This document shows, in pieces, positions 27,201 through 37,184 of a stretch of 64,000 bases of DNA. The notes below the pieces were generated by a model. The model had not been told where the DNA came from and searched no databases. It saw nothing but the letters and a program-made list of their open reading frames with translations. Positions within the stretch are counted from its first letter, which is position 1. The number at the start of each line of letters is the position of its first letter. Position numbers and translations under genes: made by a program. The stretch comes from Odontocerum albicorne (Eukaryota; Arthropoda; Insecta; Trichoptera; Odontoceridae): positions 40,701,852-40,765,851 of the forward strand of contig OX463849.1 of NCBI GenBank assembly GCA_949825065.1. The letters are read 5' to 3'.

Positions 27201-30200
27201 ACACAGGTGACGGCACACATCCGATACATTCGGAGTGGAAAAAGTGCTTCGAAAATTGGAGCAAACGCATGGAAAAGTGGATTGATCTTCATGGAGAGTA
27301 TTTTGAAAAACAATAAAGCCATTTTCGATGATAAATATTTGTTTTTACTTGTCTGTCTCAGAACTTAAGTAGCAACCCTCATATTATGACATCTTTTCAA
27401 AATGAAAAAATACTGTGCATAAATACCGACATCTTGCAAGGTGGTATCAACCTAAGATTGGTGTACTTAGAATATTTGTCAATCAGAAAAAGAGCATCGG
27501 ATCACTTTTATGTGATGAGCTGATAGTATAAACTGAGATGCTGAAGACCTTTATTATGAATGAAATACGGAATGAAGCTGGACATGATAGGTAAAGTGTA
27601 GTACAGTTGGCATTAAATCTTTAAGGTTCCTAAGTTAATAGAGAGACAGTAGAAGGTTTACAAAAAAGGTTATTAGTATGTTTTATTAAATTTTGAAAAC
27701 TTCGAATATTAGTCTTAGATAGGTGATACAAAAAGGTGCTAAGGTATCTGTATCGGACGTGTGCCGTCACCCGTGTGTGTGTGTGTATATGATATGATGA
27801 AAAGGACATTGTGTGTGGATCTGTATTATTAAATTTAAATTTTGTAATTCATAATTCATTCTATTTGTATAATCCTTTGTATATGTAAATCTGCTATATG
27901 TTCTTGTATTTTACTATGTAAATATGTATGTTTGTTTGAATCCGATTGCGCTCGCGACCGCACAGGGAAAATGTGCTGGCGGCCGAGCCATCGAGACTAA
28001 GGCCAAGGTCAGTCGGGCTAAGCGGCGCCCCGCGCCATGAAAATGGTTGTGTTTTGCGGATAACGGGCGCTTGCTATGACCGATTGACCATTAATATAGA
28101 GGGCCCCCCAATTTGGAAATCACTTCTCACTTGTTCTTCATTGAAATACATTCTCAGTAATACCGATTTTACCGTGTTTTTACTCGAGACCCGCTACCCT
28201 ACATCGACTGCCTTAGAGGAATCTCTCCCTGCTCTTCTTCTTCTTCTGCTGGATCTTCTTTACGGAATTCGCTAGCTCGATTCTCTGAGCGCTACGCGGC
28301 GACCAACCACCTATCTACAGTCTTTGTACCTGTCTGGTACAGTATCTATTAAGAGTATATATTTTGTGACTAACAACCTGATTCTGAGAAAGTTTAAGAT
28401 TAATATGATTAACGTGTAACAAATAAAACAAAATGGAATTAATATTTCTGTAATGAAATTGAATTAAGCATTGTTGAACATTTTTTCCAGATAAAAGATA
28501 CAGATTTCCAGCACTACGATTTCATATTTGGAATGGATGAAGATAACATGAAGGAGTTGAAGCGCCGTGCACCGAAGAGCAGTAAAGCCCAATTGCTGCT
28601 TTTGGGAGACTTTGATCCCCAAGGAGAGCGTATTATTAGAGATCCTTACTATGTATGTATTAAGTTTGGAGCACCTTGATGAAGATCATAATATATATAC
28701 GAGTATATTTGTTTTTTAATTATCTTTTGTTTTATGAACAATAGCTTTTTTAAAAATATATTCTTAGTTCATCCCCACTTTGGCTAAAATTATATCACAC
28801 CCTTTTTTGAAATAGATACAGTCACTTGGGAATGGTATACATCAGTGTTCCCCAACCTTTTTAGACCTATGGACCGATAAAAAAAAGAAAAAAAATTCGC
28901 GGACCACTAATACTGAAATAATTTTTTTTTTTTATTTAATATTTTTTTAATCTTATATTGTGAGAGATGGACATATGTAACTATAATTGACAAATATACA
29001 TATAACAGTTAAACAATTTTAATTGTAACATTGTCTGATACAATTAAAATTTAACAAAAACAATGGGGTTTTTGTAACAAACTAATGCGAAACCTGCTGT
29101 TGCATCTTTGCTAATATATTGGATATTCTTGGCTGCAGTGCTGTCTCTGACAGACGAAGTGCTGCATTCACGTCCAGTATATTCCTTTGTTTCGATTTTA
29201 TTGAGGACATGGATGAAAATCCTACATTTAATATTCTTGCATGGCGAATTTCTTGAAATTTGGCATACTGTTTGCGGCCCGGCGGAAAGTCTCTGCGGCC
29301 CGGCACCGGGCCGCGGACCACCGGTTGGGGAACACTGGTATACATCATAGATCCCCAAACTTATTTGACTCGACGCCCATTTTTCAACTTCAATATTTTT
29401 CATCGCCCACCTTTGGAAAACTGTATCTCTATTTAAGATAATAGTAAATAGTAAGCGTATCTGTGGGGTTTTTTTTATATTCACCAATATATTCATATAA
29501 CATGTGCATTTTTATAATTTCACATAGGAAGTTTGGAAATAAAATAATTTTGAATTGAATTTATAAAGTTATTTAATAAAATAAAACAAAAAAAAATATA
29601 CACTTATAAACAAAAAAGTTATAATTATTCTAACTCTATTTCAAACAAAAAAGTAAAATCAATATTAATATTTATTGAGAAGGATGAGCCTGGTGTTGTG
29701 CTATGAATTTGTCAATATTAGGCTCTATTTTTGGAAAAAGGGTTAGAACGGCTATTTTAATATACCCTAAAATGCATTATATTTCATGCAAAAAATATTT
29801 GCTTTACATATTATATAAAATGTTCAAAACATTTTTACACGACATTATTTTTTCAACAATCTGTTATTGCTCATTTGACTCCTCACATCGCCCACCAAAT
29901 TCTCCCGAAGCCAGTATTGCTCACCAAGATTCCTTCATCGACCACAAGTGGGCAATATTGCCCAGTTTGGGAACCTATGGTATACATGAATAGAATGCTC
30001 GCCCCTGATCTCAGTGAACCGGAACTGTTCCTTACGTTTATATGTGCACATGTTATATCTTTAGATGTGGCCAGGAATACTGTTCTTGATTTCTTCATAA
30101 ATGTAAGACGTATCAATTCACCACTTTACCTCTGTGGTACTGGACAGACAATGTATCAATTCACCACTTTACCTCTGTGGTACTGGACAGACAATGTATT

Positions 30201-31230
30201 AATTCACCGCTTTACCTCTGTGGTACTGGACAGACAATGTATTAATTCACCGCTTTACCTCTGTGGTACTGGACAGACAATGTATCAATTCACCGCTTTA
30301 CCTCTGTGGTACTGGACAGAAAATGTATCAATCATTAAAGAATTTCTACTGTACATTCTACTGAGAACTCCACAATGTGACTTCATTATTGAATATATCT
30401 GATGTTCACCCATCAAGATTAAATATAGTATAATATGAGAGAAGAATATTTTTCATCAAACTTATGACCAAGTTCTCATACCATTATCACATATTGTTAA
30501 GTTGACCTCAAATTATAGTGAAACATGTACAAAACTATGTTGCCATTTGTGTATTTCATGTTCTGTGTTAAAAAAATGTTCTATTTAAAACAGCATGTTT
30601 CCTCAATCTTACTACACGTAAAAATTTGGATTGGGATTTTTTGCATATTACTTACATTTTTGCATATTACGTACATTCAAATATTCCAATTTACACTATC
30701 TCAAATAAATTGCTTCTTGACCCCATTTCTTTTTGTGTGATGACCCAAGATTGCTGGTAGCTCTTTTCCATACTGATCTGTCAGACACCACTCCCTTAAA
30801 TCAAATCAATCTCGAAGTCTCAGGTGGCACAGATTGTCTCCTTGTTTACTTAATAATTTTTTGATTGCCTTTGTTCTAGTCTTATTCTACTTAAAGTCAA
30901 CTCGAATACCTCGGGAAATCTATGTTCTAACATTCTGATGAAATTCATTAGCCACGGCAATTAAGCCTTGTCAATATTTTTAGTAATACTTCCGAGTTTC
31001 GGGACTGCCATATGTTAGAATTCCTAACTACGATTCCATGGGATTCCATTTTGTCTACATTAATCTCATTTCTACTGCTTGCACTCTCTTGATCTTGTCT
31101 GTTCTGTTAAAATATATTATTAAAACTTATTGTTTTTTTTTTATTCCAGGATGATGATTCACATGGGTTTGAAAAATGCTACGAACAGGCCCTGCGCTGC
31201 TGTCAAGCTTTCTTGGAAAAGAATTCATGA
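21181..31230 (+). CDS. ACP1: Low-molecular-weight protein tyrosine phosphatase, 4 exons
   Basis: Exons 21181-21223, 25245-25432, 28491-28652 and 31150-31230 join to 157 residues (human ACP1 has 158). The enzyme hydrolyses phosphotyrosine in the cytosol through a cysteinyl-phosphate intermediate. The P-loop CLGNICRS sits at residues 13-20, with nucleophile C13 and phosphate-binding R19, and is split by intron 1. The general acid is the Asp of DPYY at the end of exon 3; the two tyrosines after it are the family's regulatory sites. The C-terminus ends CCQAFLEKNS, as in relatives. All donors are GT (GTAAGT, GTATGT, GTATGT), all acceptors AG, and phases agree. The Drosophila members are primo-1 and primo-2. 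Intron 2 contains a mariner and two solo LTRs, and intron 3 contains two hAT elements and a minisatellite, yet the coding sequence is unbroken. Which paralogue this is remains unknown. Confidence 0.95.
21660..22160 (-). repeat. tRNA-derived SINE with head and tail
   Basis: Read on the minus strand, a tRNA-like head runs from about 22140 to 22062. Its A-box-like element is TGGCCTAGTTGGTAAGAC and its B-box-like element is GAGTTCGATTCCCGCCAGA. Then come the tail motif with TTTCATTTGAGACCTCAT and GGTTGATTGGAGGAAGTT. The stretch 21660-21800 is shared with 24000-24140 (TGTGTGCAAGCTGTT, TATCAAACCCAA). It lies in intron 1 of the phosphatase gene. It is not a functional tRNA gene. Confidence 0.6.
22266..22325. 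repeat. 30-bp tandem duplication containing a palindrome
   Basis: Two exact copies of a 30-bp unit (22266-22295 and 22296-22325). Each contains the inverted repeat AGGTGTGAATGCACCT. Confidence 0.85.
22831..23046. mobile_element. Palindromic MITE, copy 2 (inverted relative to copy 1)
   Basis: Has the same TIRs as the element at 17161-17377, starting TATAGTTCGGAAATTCTAGG. The unique middle (TAATGTATTTACCTAAATAA...) is the reverse complement of copy 1. Near-identity indicates recent activity of the family. It lies in intron 1 of the phosphatase gene. Confidence 0.8.
23113..23352. mobile_element. TTAA-flanked MITE with duplicated GC-rich palindrome
   Basis: Bounded by TTAA at 23109-23112 and 23353-23356. 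The ends CCCTTTTAATCCC (left) and CCCTTTTAAACTC (right, inward) form a short imperfect TIR. Near the right end two exact 24-bp copies (23273-23296 and 23317-23340) each contain GGCCGATGATCGGCC, a palindrome with a 3-bp centre. Confidence 0.65.
23357..23595 (-). pseudogene. Tc1/mariner-superfamily transposase C-terminal fragment
   Basis: On the minus strand the reading NWPPRSCDLTPLNYFLWGYV contains the last catalytic block of DDE transposases ([HP]PPRSPDLTPLDFFLWG-type). It is followed by VYTNKPKTLDELEANI and a RVIENWHYRIGQC tail. Only about 80 residues remain. The 3' side abuts the TTAA MITE at 23113-23352. Confidence 0.75.
24000..24380 (-). repeat. SINE-like dispersed repeat with tRNA-like head
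   Basis: The segment 24000-24140 is related to 21660-21800. At 24300-24375, the minus strand shows a tRNA-like head (TGGTCCAACGGTTTGCAATC, then a B-box-like GTTCAATTCCTAG). It is a diverged relative of the SINE at 21660-22160. Confidence 0.45.
25245..25432 (+). CDS. ACP1: LMW-PTP exon 2
   Basis: Encodes residues 15-77: GNICRSPIAEGVF (P-loop arginine R19), then the substrate-loop region HVGNHPDYRALETMKQH, ending NRARQ|GTATGT. The acceptor is TTGCTTTCAG. Confidence 0.95.
25664..27315 (+). pseudogene. mariner transposase remnant, split by the LTR insertion
   Basis: The reading starts MELIREHFRAMIFYDF. It shows the HTH region and the first catalytic block GDESWIYAYEP (about 26137). The second block, HTSAQTSDF, is in another frame. 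The third block reads SPGLAPNDFFLFP, with the SPD aspartate altered to G. Stops occur at about 25720 and 26075, and a frameshift at about 26396. The C-terminus (LPHSEWKKCFENWSKRMEKW) is cut at codon CAT-TCG by the LTR and resumes at 27229. It is inactive several times over. Confidence 0.9.
26633..27228 (-). mobile_element. Solo LTR, copy 1, inside the mariner
   Basis: 596 bp with TGT...ACA ends (TGTACCGGACAGG left; TGTATCGGATGTG read inward from the right). It is flanked by an exact 5-bp duplication, TTCGG (26628-26632 and 27229-27233). It shares most of its sequence, inverted, with 27749-28341. A 5-bp duplication and TG/CA ends are typical of LTR retrotransposons. No gag or pol lies between or beside the copies. 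The family (BEL, Copia or other) is not resolved, and strand is assigned relative to copy 2. Confidence 0.85.
27749..28341 (+). mobile_element. Solo LTR, copy 2
   Basis: 593 bp, starting TGTATCGGACGTGTGCCGTC and ending GTCTGGTACA. It is flanked by an exact 5-bp duplication, GTATC (27744-27748 and 28342-28346). Inside are a TATAGAGG box (about 28095) and a TCTTCTTCTTCTTC-type run. It is inverted relative to copy 1, 520 bp away. Because each copy has its own target duplication, they are separate insertions and not the two ends of one element. Confidence 0.85.
28491..28652 (+). CDS. ACP1: LMW-PTP exon 3
   Basis: Encodes residues 78-131: IKDTDFQHYDFIFGMDEDNM to IIRDPYY. It contains the catalytic Asp of DPYY. 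The acceptor is TTTTTTCCAG and the donor is TAT|GTATGT. Confidence 0.95.
28843..29337 (-). mobile_element. hAT element 1 (deleted, keeps transposase C-terminus)
   Basis: The ends are CAGTGTTCCCCAACC and its inverse, GGTTGGGGAACACTG. It is flanked on both sides by GTATACAT (28835-28842 and 29338-29345). On the minus strand, 29190-29085 reads ILDVNAALRLSETALQPRIS, then KMQQQVSH and stop. This is the tail of the hAT dimerisation domain (LR.AL....PRI...Q.SH). The rest of the transposase is deleted. Confidence 0.85.
29346..29979. mobile_element. hAT element 2, inserted at the same target
   Basis: The ends are CATAGATCCCCAAACT and, read inward from the right, CATAGGTTCCCAAACTGGG. It is flanked by GTATACAT on both sides (29338-29345 and 29980-29987). 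TIR and interior differ from element 1. No transposase domain could be read with confidence. Confidence 0.85.
30110..30331. repeat. 43-bp minisatellite, five copies
   Basis: Units start at 30110, 30153, 30196, 30239 and 30282, followed by a partial unit. Units differ at one or two positions (CACCACTTTA or CACCGCTTTA; GTATC or GTATT). A 175-codon open frame across this region is a by-product of the repeat and not a gene. It lies in phosphatase intron 3. Confidence 0.95.
31150..31230 (+). CDS. ACP1: LMW-PTP exon 4 (terminal)
   Basis: Encodes residues 132-157: DDDSHGFEKCYEQALRCC, then QAFLEKNS and TGA. The acceptor is TTTTTATTCCAG. An open frame starting at 31130 in another frame is spurious. 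Confidence 0.94.
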   Translation, partial: DDDSHGFEKCYEQALRCCQAFLEKNS

Positions 31231-32820
31231 AATATTGACCATGTATAAAGAGCCGCATCTTGACACTATGATAACATTATGGATACAAAGCAAGAATGCC
31301 AAGTTTATTAACATTAAGTAGAGAAGATATTATTTAGATTATCGAGTTGTGAAGCTTAGAAATTATGCATAACTTGCAATTCTTATTAACATATCGATGA
31401 GAATTTATGCTGTGTGATATTTTCATCTAGAATTTAAATTTGTGACATGTCATTTTGTATAGAAAAAATATGATCTATATACATTCCTAAATTTCTATTT
31501 CAATTATATAAAAGTGAAAGCAACTGACACTAATTGTTATATTTTATCCTTTTTTATCAAAAAAGTTCTGTTTTCATTTTAAATACTTAGGTAAATCTGC
31601 TAAGGAGGCAATTTGTTAAACTGAGACACGGTCTTGATGATCACGCAAACAGTCAAATAAGAAGTGCCCTCAGATCTCACGGTTTTTTTTTTCATATTAC
31701 GGTGTGAGTAGTTAAGTTTGAATGTATGGCAAAATTGCTACCATTTATTGATATGCGCTCGGTACTGTCTGTTAATGTGTTCATAAACATCTAATTATGA
31801 GTGATTTCCAGTTAGTTATCAATGATCTAAACATCAACTTTTATTTATTAGAATTTGAAATAGTTATTTTTATACATACATATTTCTGAAAAATATTTAA
31901 ATGGAAGCAAATGAAAATATCATATTTATTCTATAAAAAATGACAAATTGTGTATTTTATTATAAATAATTTTGTATTTTTCAATAACACACTTGCGAAA
32001 TTAAGCTACATAAAAACTTTTTTGAAAATAAATTTTTGAGGCGCTGCATCAAAACTGAGCCCAGTTTTTCTCTATCACATATCATTTATCTATAACCTGT
32101 ACTGGCATTTGGCTAATTGAATGTTGTAGGAAAGTGAGCAAATGAAACGTGTTCTGTGGTAAATTCTGGATATATGTTACTCATATTTATTATTATAACT
32201 ATTAGATTACTATTAAAATTAGCTACTATGAGCACTGATTTATGAATGCTATAAACTATCTTTGTACCTACTTTGTATATATTATAAAAACTACACGAAA
32301 ATTTATTTTAATTTTGTGAAAAACGGTACGTGAAATGACAGTGTCATTTTTTATTCCAGCAGACAAAAATAGATAAAATGGAGCTAAAATTTTCAAAAAA
32401 GTTTTTGAATTGTAGGCCTGTGTAATTTATTCATGACACACATGGTCAAGGTGATAAAATATCAGCACTGATTCCTGTATGTTTCAGCAAAAAGAAATGA
32501 AACATTTCCTGACAAACAAAATACAATTTTTGAATCATAGTATTTTTGTATTTACTTAGGTATGTTGGGCATATAGGTGACAGACAGTATGTGCCATTCT
32601 GTTAAATTTACAATACATCTTTCTATATAGTATATTAGTGTTCATTAACATTTCATCCATATAGAATTTTATGTATATTTTGACCAATTTCGCTGTAGTT
32701 TTTCATGGTCTGTGAGCAATATTATCTATGGTCAATTATATTGCGAAATTAATGTAACCAAATTTAATAGAAATTTATAAATTATACTGATATAAAAAAA
32801 ATTCAAGGTTGACAATATAT
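31231..32820. other. Phosphatase 3' UTR and intergenic sequence
   Basis: No coding sequence. A candidate poly(A) signal AATAAA lies at 32027-32032, but the true 3' end is not determined. Confidence 0.35.
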
Positions 32821-32829
32821 TAAATTTTA

Positions 32830-33085
32830 CTTGCCTTAAATTTGAGATTACGATTGAGACGGTATGGACAGGTTGGACGCAGAGCACCCGATCACATTGT
32901 GAACCAGGCAATCTCCATGGATCTTCCTCGAATAACAACCAGAGGAAGACCAAAGAATTCATGGGTAGTGCAAAAAGATAACCTGATGCAGAGGCACGGC
33001 CTGGGGGACGTAGTCTGGGACAGAAGAGCATACAACCTGAGGACTAGGAGAGCTGACCCCAACAGTCTTCGCAGACAGTGAGTTG
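32830..33085 (+). pseudogene. LINE 3' fragment (family B), reverse transcriptase C-terminus
   Basis: The reading LRLRRYGQVGRRAPDHIV, then GRPKNSW...DRRAYNLRTRRADPN, matches the carboxyl end of non-LTR retrotransposon ORFs (RWYGHV.R...GRP...W..DR..WR...RRADP type). It ends in a stop at 33079. It is 5'-truncated and unrelated in sequence to LINE family A. Confidence 0.75.
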
Positions 33086-33837
33086 GGATGGAGCCAGGGA
33101 GAAGAAGAAAGACTTGTCTGTTTTGATGTCGAGTCCTATCAACTTATTTTTAAATTCCTTTTATTTTCTTGAATATATTTAAAAATATATTACTTTTAAT
33201 GCACGATGCCTATTTTTGCAATCTAACATAAACTCAAGCATATGTTGACTCTGTTTCAAGGCTTTGTTTCATGAAGGTTTCATAAAAAAATAAGTTTAAA
33301 TAATCGAGTCGATATAAAAATAAAACTCATTGGTATAGGTATTTTTCTGTATAGGGAGATTTTTCAGAGGCAATAAGGTTGTCTTTTTTCTTGTTATTCA
33401 ATTTTTATAATGTATGAAAGTAAAACTCAGTTTAAATTTTTAGTTCAGTTTCTGAACAAAGTAACAAAAATATTAACTACAGTTTTTATTGCCCTGTCTA
33501 GAAGTGGATTAGATTTGAGTAAGTTTTATTTTAATTGCTTTTATTTCCGAGATCAGTGTCATGTTTGAAGGACAAAAGCAAAAGTACAAATTTTATCTTT
33601 AAGTTTGGAAATTTTTCCATGGAATGAAATGTATTGTTCGAGAATGGTAGATAAGTATAGAATGGATTGTTTGGGAAAGTAGTTGTGTCCCCTCTAATTG
33701 TATGAATACTATCTAAATGCTACATAAATAAAGTTGAAATAGTTTGATTTAGTGAATTATCACAATTTATTTGTTGATAAATTAACTATGTAATATGATA
33801 GTTATTTCTTTGCATAAAGAATTTTTTTTTAAATGGG
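33086..33837. other. Intergenic, no feature seen
   Basis: AT-rich sequence without recognised structure. Confidence 0.35.
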
Positions 33838-33912
33838 ATTCCAGTCTGGTCCAATTAAAACATCTTTCTGGTGGGTTGGAAGAGATTGCCACATGGCAAT
33901 AAACTTGCCAGG
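33838..33912 (+). repeat. SINE tail fragment
   Basis: Carries CATCTTTCTGGTGGGTTGGA, then AGAGATTGCCACATGGCAAT and a GCCAGGTT end. It is the clearest + strand copy of the tail seen at 98-182. The internal CCACATGG and GCCA...TGGC can form a small stem. Confidence 0.6.
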
Positions 33913-35035
33913 TTAAATAAAAAAAAATCTAATTATAAAAATTACTCGCAAGTTATTTATAGGGGACATTAGAAGATAGTATACAGTAGAAAAAGTGTCC
34001 CCAAGGGACAGTTGTTGATAGGAAGTGTGTTAGACATTGATCTCATATATATACGGGCCCATTTTCCTATTACATTGATATTCTTAATTTTATTATAACA
34101 TTCTTGCCTTGTAATCTATGTTCATTTAAAGTTGATAACTATGACATGTGACAAGGTATTACGCAATAATATATACATGATGTATTATATTGAACTCGTG
34201 TTTAATTTTTTACTCCATCCTATGTTCAAATATTATTTGAATAAGAAACCATTACTCGCTCCTTTCCTGTTTCTTTTCTAAAATTTGTACCCACTACAGC
34301 TGTACTCTTTTGGACAAAGCTCCACCCAAAGGATTTGTTGATCTAGTTATTGATATATTTCTTATGGAAGAATTGTGCAACCTGTATTTATCAAGAATTG
34401 TGCAACACTGCGACCATTACTAATCTATTGCGCCCGTGTTAAAGGCTCAAAATCGCAGTTTGAAAACAAAATAGGCTAAAGCTCTCAATTTAAAAAAAAA
34501 TTAATATCAAAGTTATTGATATAATTATAAATTTGAAAACTACTCGAAAAAAAATCTTTAAAAGAACAGCATGTCTAGTTTCTCAAATAGAATCACCTCA
34601 ATTGGTATATGGACATGTAAAATATGTTAACTTTTGTAGGTTGAAAAAAAAAACAATTTATTGTTAATCAAATTTATTTTATTAATCTGTTTAATTCTCA
34701 TAGAAGGATTAAATTATATTAACCACATTTTATATTCCATTATTAAAATGTAATCCATTATTTGACAGAAAAACTTTGTCGTTTGTATTTAAGCATATTC
34801 CAAGATGAGAAGCAAAAATTAATCACTTAAAGGTAAAAACATATGGCACCTTTCAGCATATCCAAATTAGTGATAGACATATTGAAGGGCGTGACCGGGA
34901 GACGACATTGTCTTTGAGTTTTCAGATTAAGAACCACTGGAGTAGGCATGAAATAATTGTAACACTATAACACGTGGTCCGGCAAGTAACAACACTCGCA
35001 CATATCTAGCGTGTGTATTGTTACCAGATGAACTT
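33913..35035. other. Intergenic, no feature seen
   Basis: No coding or repeat structure recognised. Confidence 0.35.
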
Positions 35036-35049
35036 TTTAGTCGGACTGG

Positions 35050-35105
35050 GATACTTTTTTTTCTTTGGGTTCCATCGGGAATCGAACCCAAAACCTCGGG
35101 CGGAA
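35050..35105 (-). repeat. tRNA-like SINE head
   Basis: The minus strand has a B-box-like GGGTTCGATTCCCGATGG, with the rest of a tRNA-like fold unclear. It is one of several degenerate Pol III heads in the window. Confidence 0.4.
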
Positions 35106-35364
35106 GTCAAGCATTTTACGAATTAGAAAAATTACATTTTAGTAATAAATAAATATGTTTAACGAGATGGTCTTTTTCACTTCTGGTCATATTCTATAAT
35201 GCTATTAGAAAAAAAAAAGTAATAATTATACAATGACGGACATTTCACATGGATTTTTTTGAGTTTTTAAGTAGAAATGAATTCAAAGGATTTACTTTTC
35301 ACTGTATAGTGACACCTGTGCTCCCAAGAGCGATCTGAATATTTATTTAATCTTTAATATTTAT

Positions 35365-35450
35365 GAAATGTATCCATCGGGAATCAAACCCGAGATTCCT
35401 GGATGCTAAGCAAGCAACCTAACCACTGGGTCATGAAGCCAACCATTGTT
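35365..35450 (-). repeat. tRNA-like SINE head
   Basis: The minus strand reads TGACCCAGTGGTTAGGTTGC (A box), then GGGTTTGATTCCCGATGG (B box), about 30 bases apart. This is the arrangement of a tRNA-derived promoter. Acceptor-stem pairing is poor, so it is read as SINE and not as a tRNA gene. Confidence 0.5.
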
Positions 35451-35904
35451 TATCATGTATAGTTTTTGGACCATCGCTGATTTTTAAATGCCAACAAAAC
35501 TATAATCATGGTGGTAGGGACAGATAACCTAACTGGGAGCAATAATCTTATTAAAAGTGTAATAAATCCTTTTAAACAATTTAGATTTTTAAATAAGTAT
35601 ATTAAAAGTCAATTTATATTTCTAATATTTAATTTAGTGATGTGTACATAAGGAGAACAAAACAGTAATAGAAATAATGTATCTATAAAAAAATGTTTTG
35701 AATGAGACATAAAGCCCTTATTGATTTAATGCGTAATTTTGCATGTGAAGAAAAATTGTGCCAAGTGTTTGCGATATACATTTCTGTAGCTGAAAAATTA
35801 GTTCATGACTGACTAAAGATAACTATTGTATTAATAGTTCGTTAACGCAGTTTCTCAGACAGAACAAAGTAAAGACTGAAGTCTTTATTGTTTTATCATC
35901 ACCG

Positions 35905-36330
35905 TCACGCCATGCCCCGATTTAGGTAAGCAGATAGAACAGCTCTGCATTTCATTCAATCAATATTTCGCTTCTGTCATTTCTATACTCCTATTATACT
36001 CGTAAAAGCTTTTCACTTTTTTCTCTTTTAGAATTCATTTGATCATGTTTTGTTTCCCTTCAGTTGGTTGTGATCCGTTTTTTTTGTCTTTTTAAACTTC
36101 TCGTATCTTTTATACTACTTGTTAAGATTATTTTTGTAAATCTTTCATCATCCACTTCCTACATGGTTGAACCATCTCAATGCTTCATTCTTCATCTTTT
36201 TACATATATTCTACGTAATGCTTTCATTTTTACTACATTTATCTTACTTTGATCACTTTTTTTGACACGTCCAAGTTTCACTTGCATATTCTTACGTTAA
36301 GACCAAGATTCTATTATTAGTAGCCAGATT
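35905..36330 (-). repeat. LINE 3'-end fragment (family A)
   Basis: Recognised from CACGCCATGCCCCGATTTAG, then GCAGATAGAACAG, and later GGTTGAACCATCTCAATGCT on the + strand. These correspond to the 3' part of the 11-12 kb LINE in reverse orientation. It is strongly decayed. Confidence 0.5.
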
Positions 36331-36424
36331 TGCTTCTCTTAAAAATGTGTGCAACTCAATATTCATTAATTCACTAAGTTTATATTTCTATTTATTTTCA
36401 TTCTTTTGTTTATATGGTTAAACA

Positions 36425-36545
36425 TGGTAGTATAGATAGTTAAATATGGCAGGTTTATTGCTATGTTATATCTGGCAGGTTTATTGCTATGCAGTAATTT
36501 TTTCTATCCACCAGCTTATTGCTATACAGCAATTTCTTATAACGA
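36425..36545 (+). repeat. Repeated SINE-tail-like motif
   Basis: The unit TGGCAGGTTTATTGCTAT occurs twice (about 36447 and 36474) and a looser third copy follows. The GCAGGTTTATTG order recalls the SINE tail in altered form. Confidence 0.35.
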
Positions 36546-36754
36546 GAATTAACTGCTAAAAAAATACTTAACTATTTTATTTATATATAAGTACATAAAA
36601 CATTACAAAAATATTTTACATATATATGTTAAATTTGCAACATTGAATAAAGCACCAGTATACGTACAAATAATTAATTTTAATTATAAATTTTTAGATT
36701 ATAAATTTATATAAGGCCTCACTAGTATTTGGCATCTAAGATCCATGATTGTCT

Positions 36755-36890
36755 TCTCACAGACTTACAAACAACAAGTTTTAAGTGAAAACGAGACTTT
36801 CAACTTTTTTTTTTAAAAGGTACCAACGATATTCAAACCCGCAGCAAGATAGGCCTTACCAACTAGGCAACAGTGATCTTCTTAAAACTT
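36755..36890 (-). repeat. SINE copy with tRNA-like head
   Basis: The minus strand has TTGCCTAGTTGGTAAGGCCT (A-box region), then a GGGTTTGAATATCG B-box-like element, then the GTCTCGTTTTCACTTAAAAC tail marker. It is diverged from the 42.7-kb copy. Confidence 0.5.
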
Positions 36891-37184
36891 ATATTTGAAA
36901 ACAGGTAAAACTTAGATTGGATCCTTTTTGGTAACAAACATTAAATTACTAGCAACACTGTTTCTCAATAAAGTTATAAAACTAATAAAAAATCAAAGCC
37001 TCCGTCCGTTTTGTAGTTATTTAAATGTTTATAAAGGACTTTTCATGGACAATAAAAAAAACATGTATTTTATTGACTAGAATATTTTGTATGATGTATT
37101 TTTATGGTTTATATTAATTAGAAACAGTAAAATAGTGTTCATGAGTATACACAAAGCTAGAGAAATATAAGGATATTTAATTAA

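Larger units (their letters stand above)
25491..27381 (+). mobile_element. mariner transposon interrupted by a solo LTR
   Basis: The left end is CGAGGGTTGCTACTTAAGTT after TA (25489-25490). The right end, read inward, is TGAGGGTTGCTACTTAAGTT, followed by TA at 27382-27383. Without the LTR at 26633-27228 the length is about 1.3 kb, the usual mariner size. It lies in phosphatase intron 2, in the sense direction. Confidence 0.9.

Noticed and set aside
26632..27233. 7-bp target duplication CATTCGG for the LTR in the mariner
   Set aside because: The CA belongs to the LTR end (ACA). With TGT...ACA ends the duplication is 5 bp (TTCGG), and copy 2 independently shows 5 bp (GTATC).
26633..28341. One LTR retrotransposon with the two LTRs as its ends
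   Set aside because: The copies are inverted relative to each other and each has its own target duplication; true LTR pairs are direct repeats sharing one.
29875..30402. 175-codon open frame
   Set aside because: It runs out of hAT element 2 and through the 43-bp minisatellite. Its protein is a repeat translation in shifting frames with no domain, and it is intronic to the phosphatase gene.
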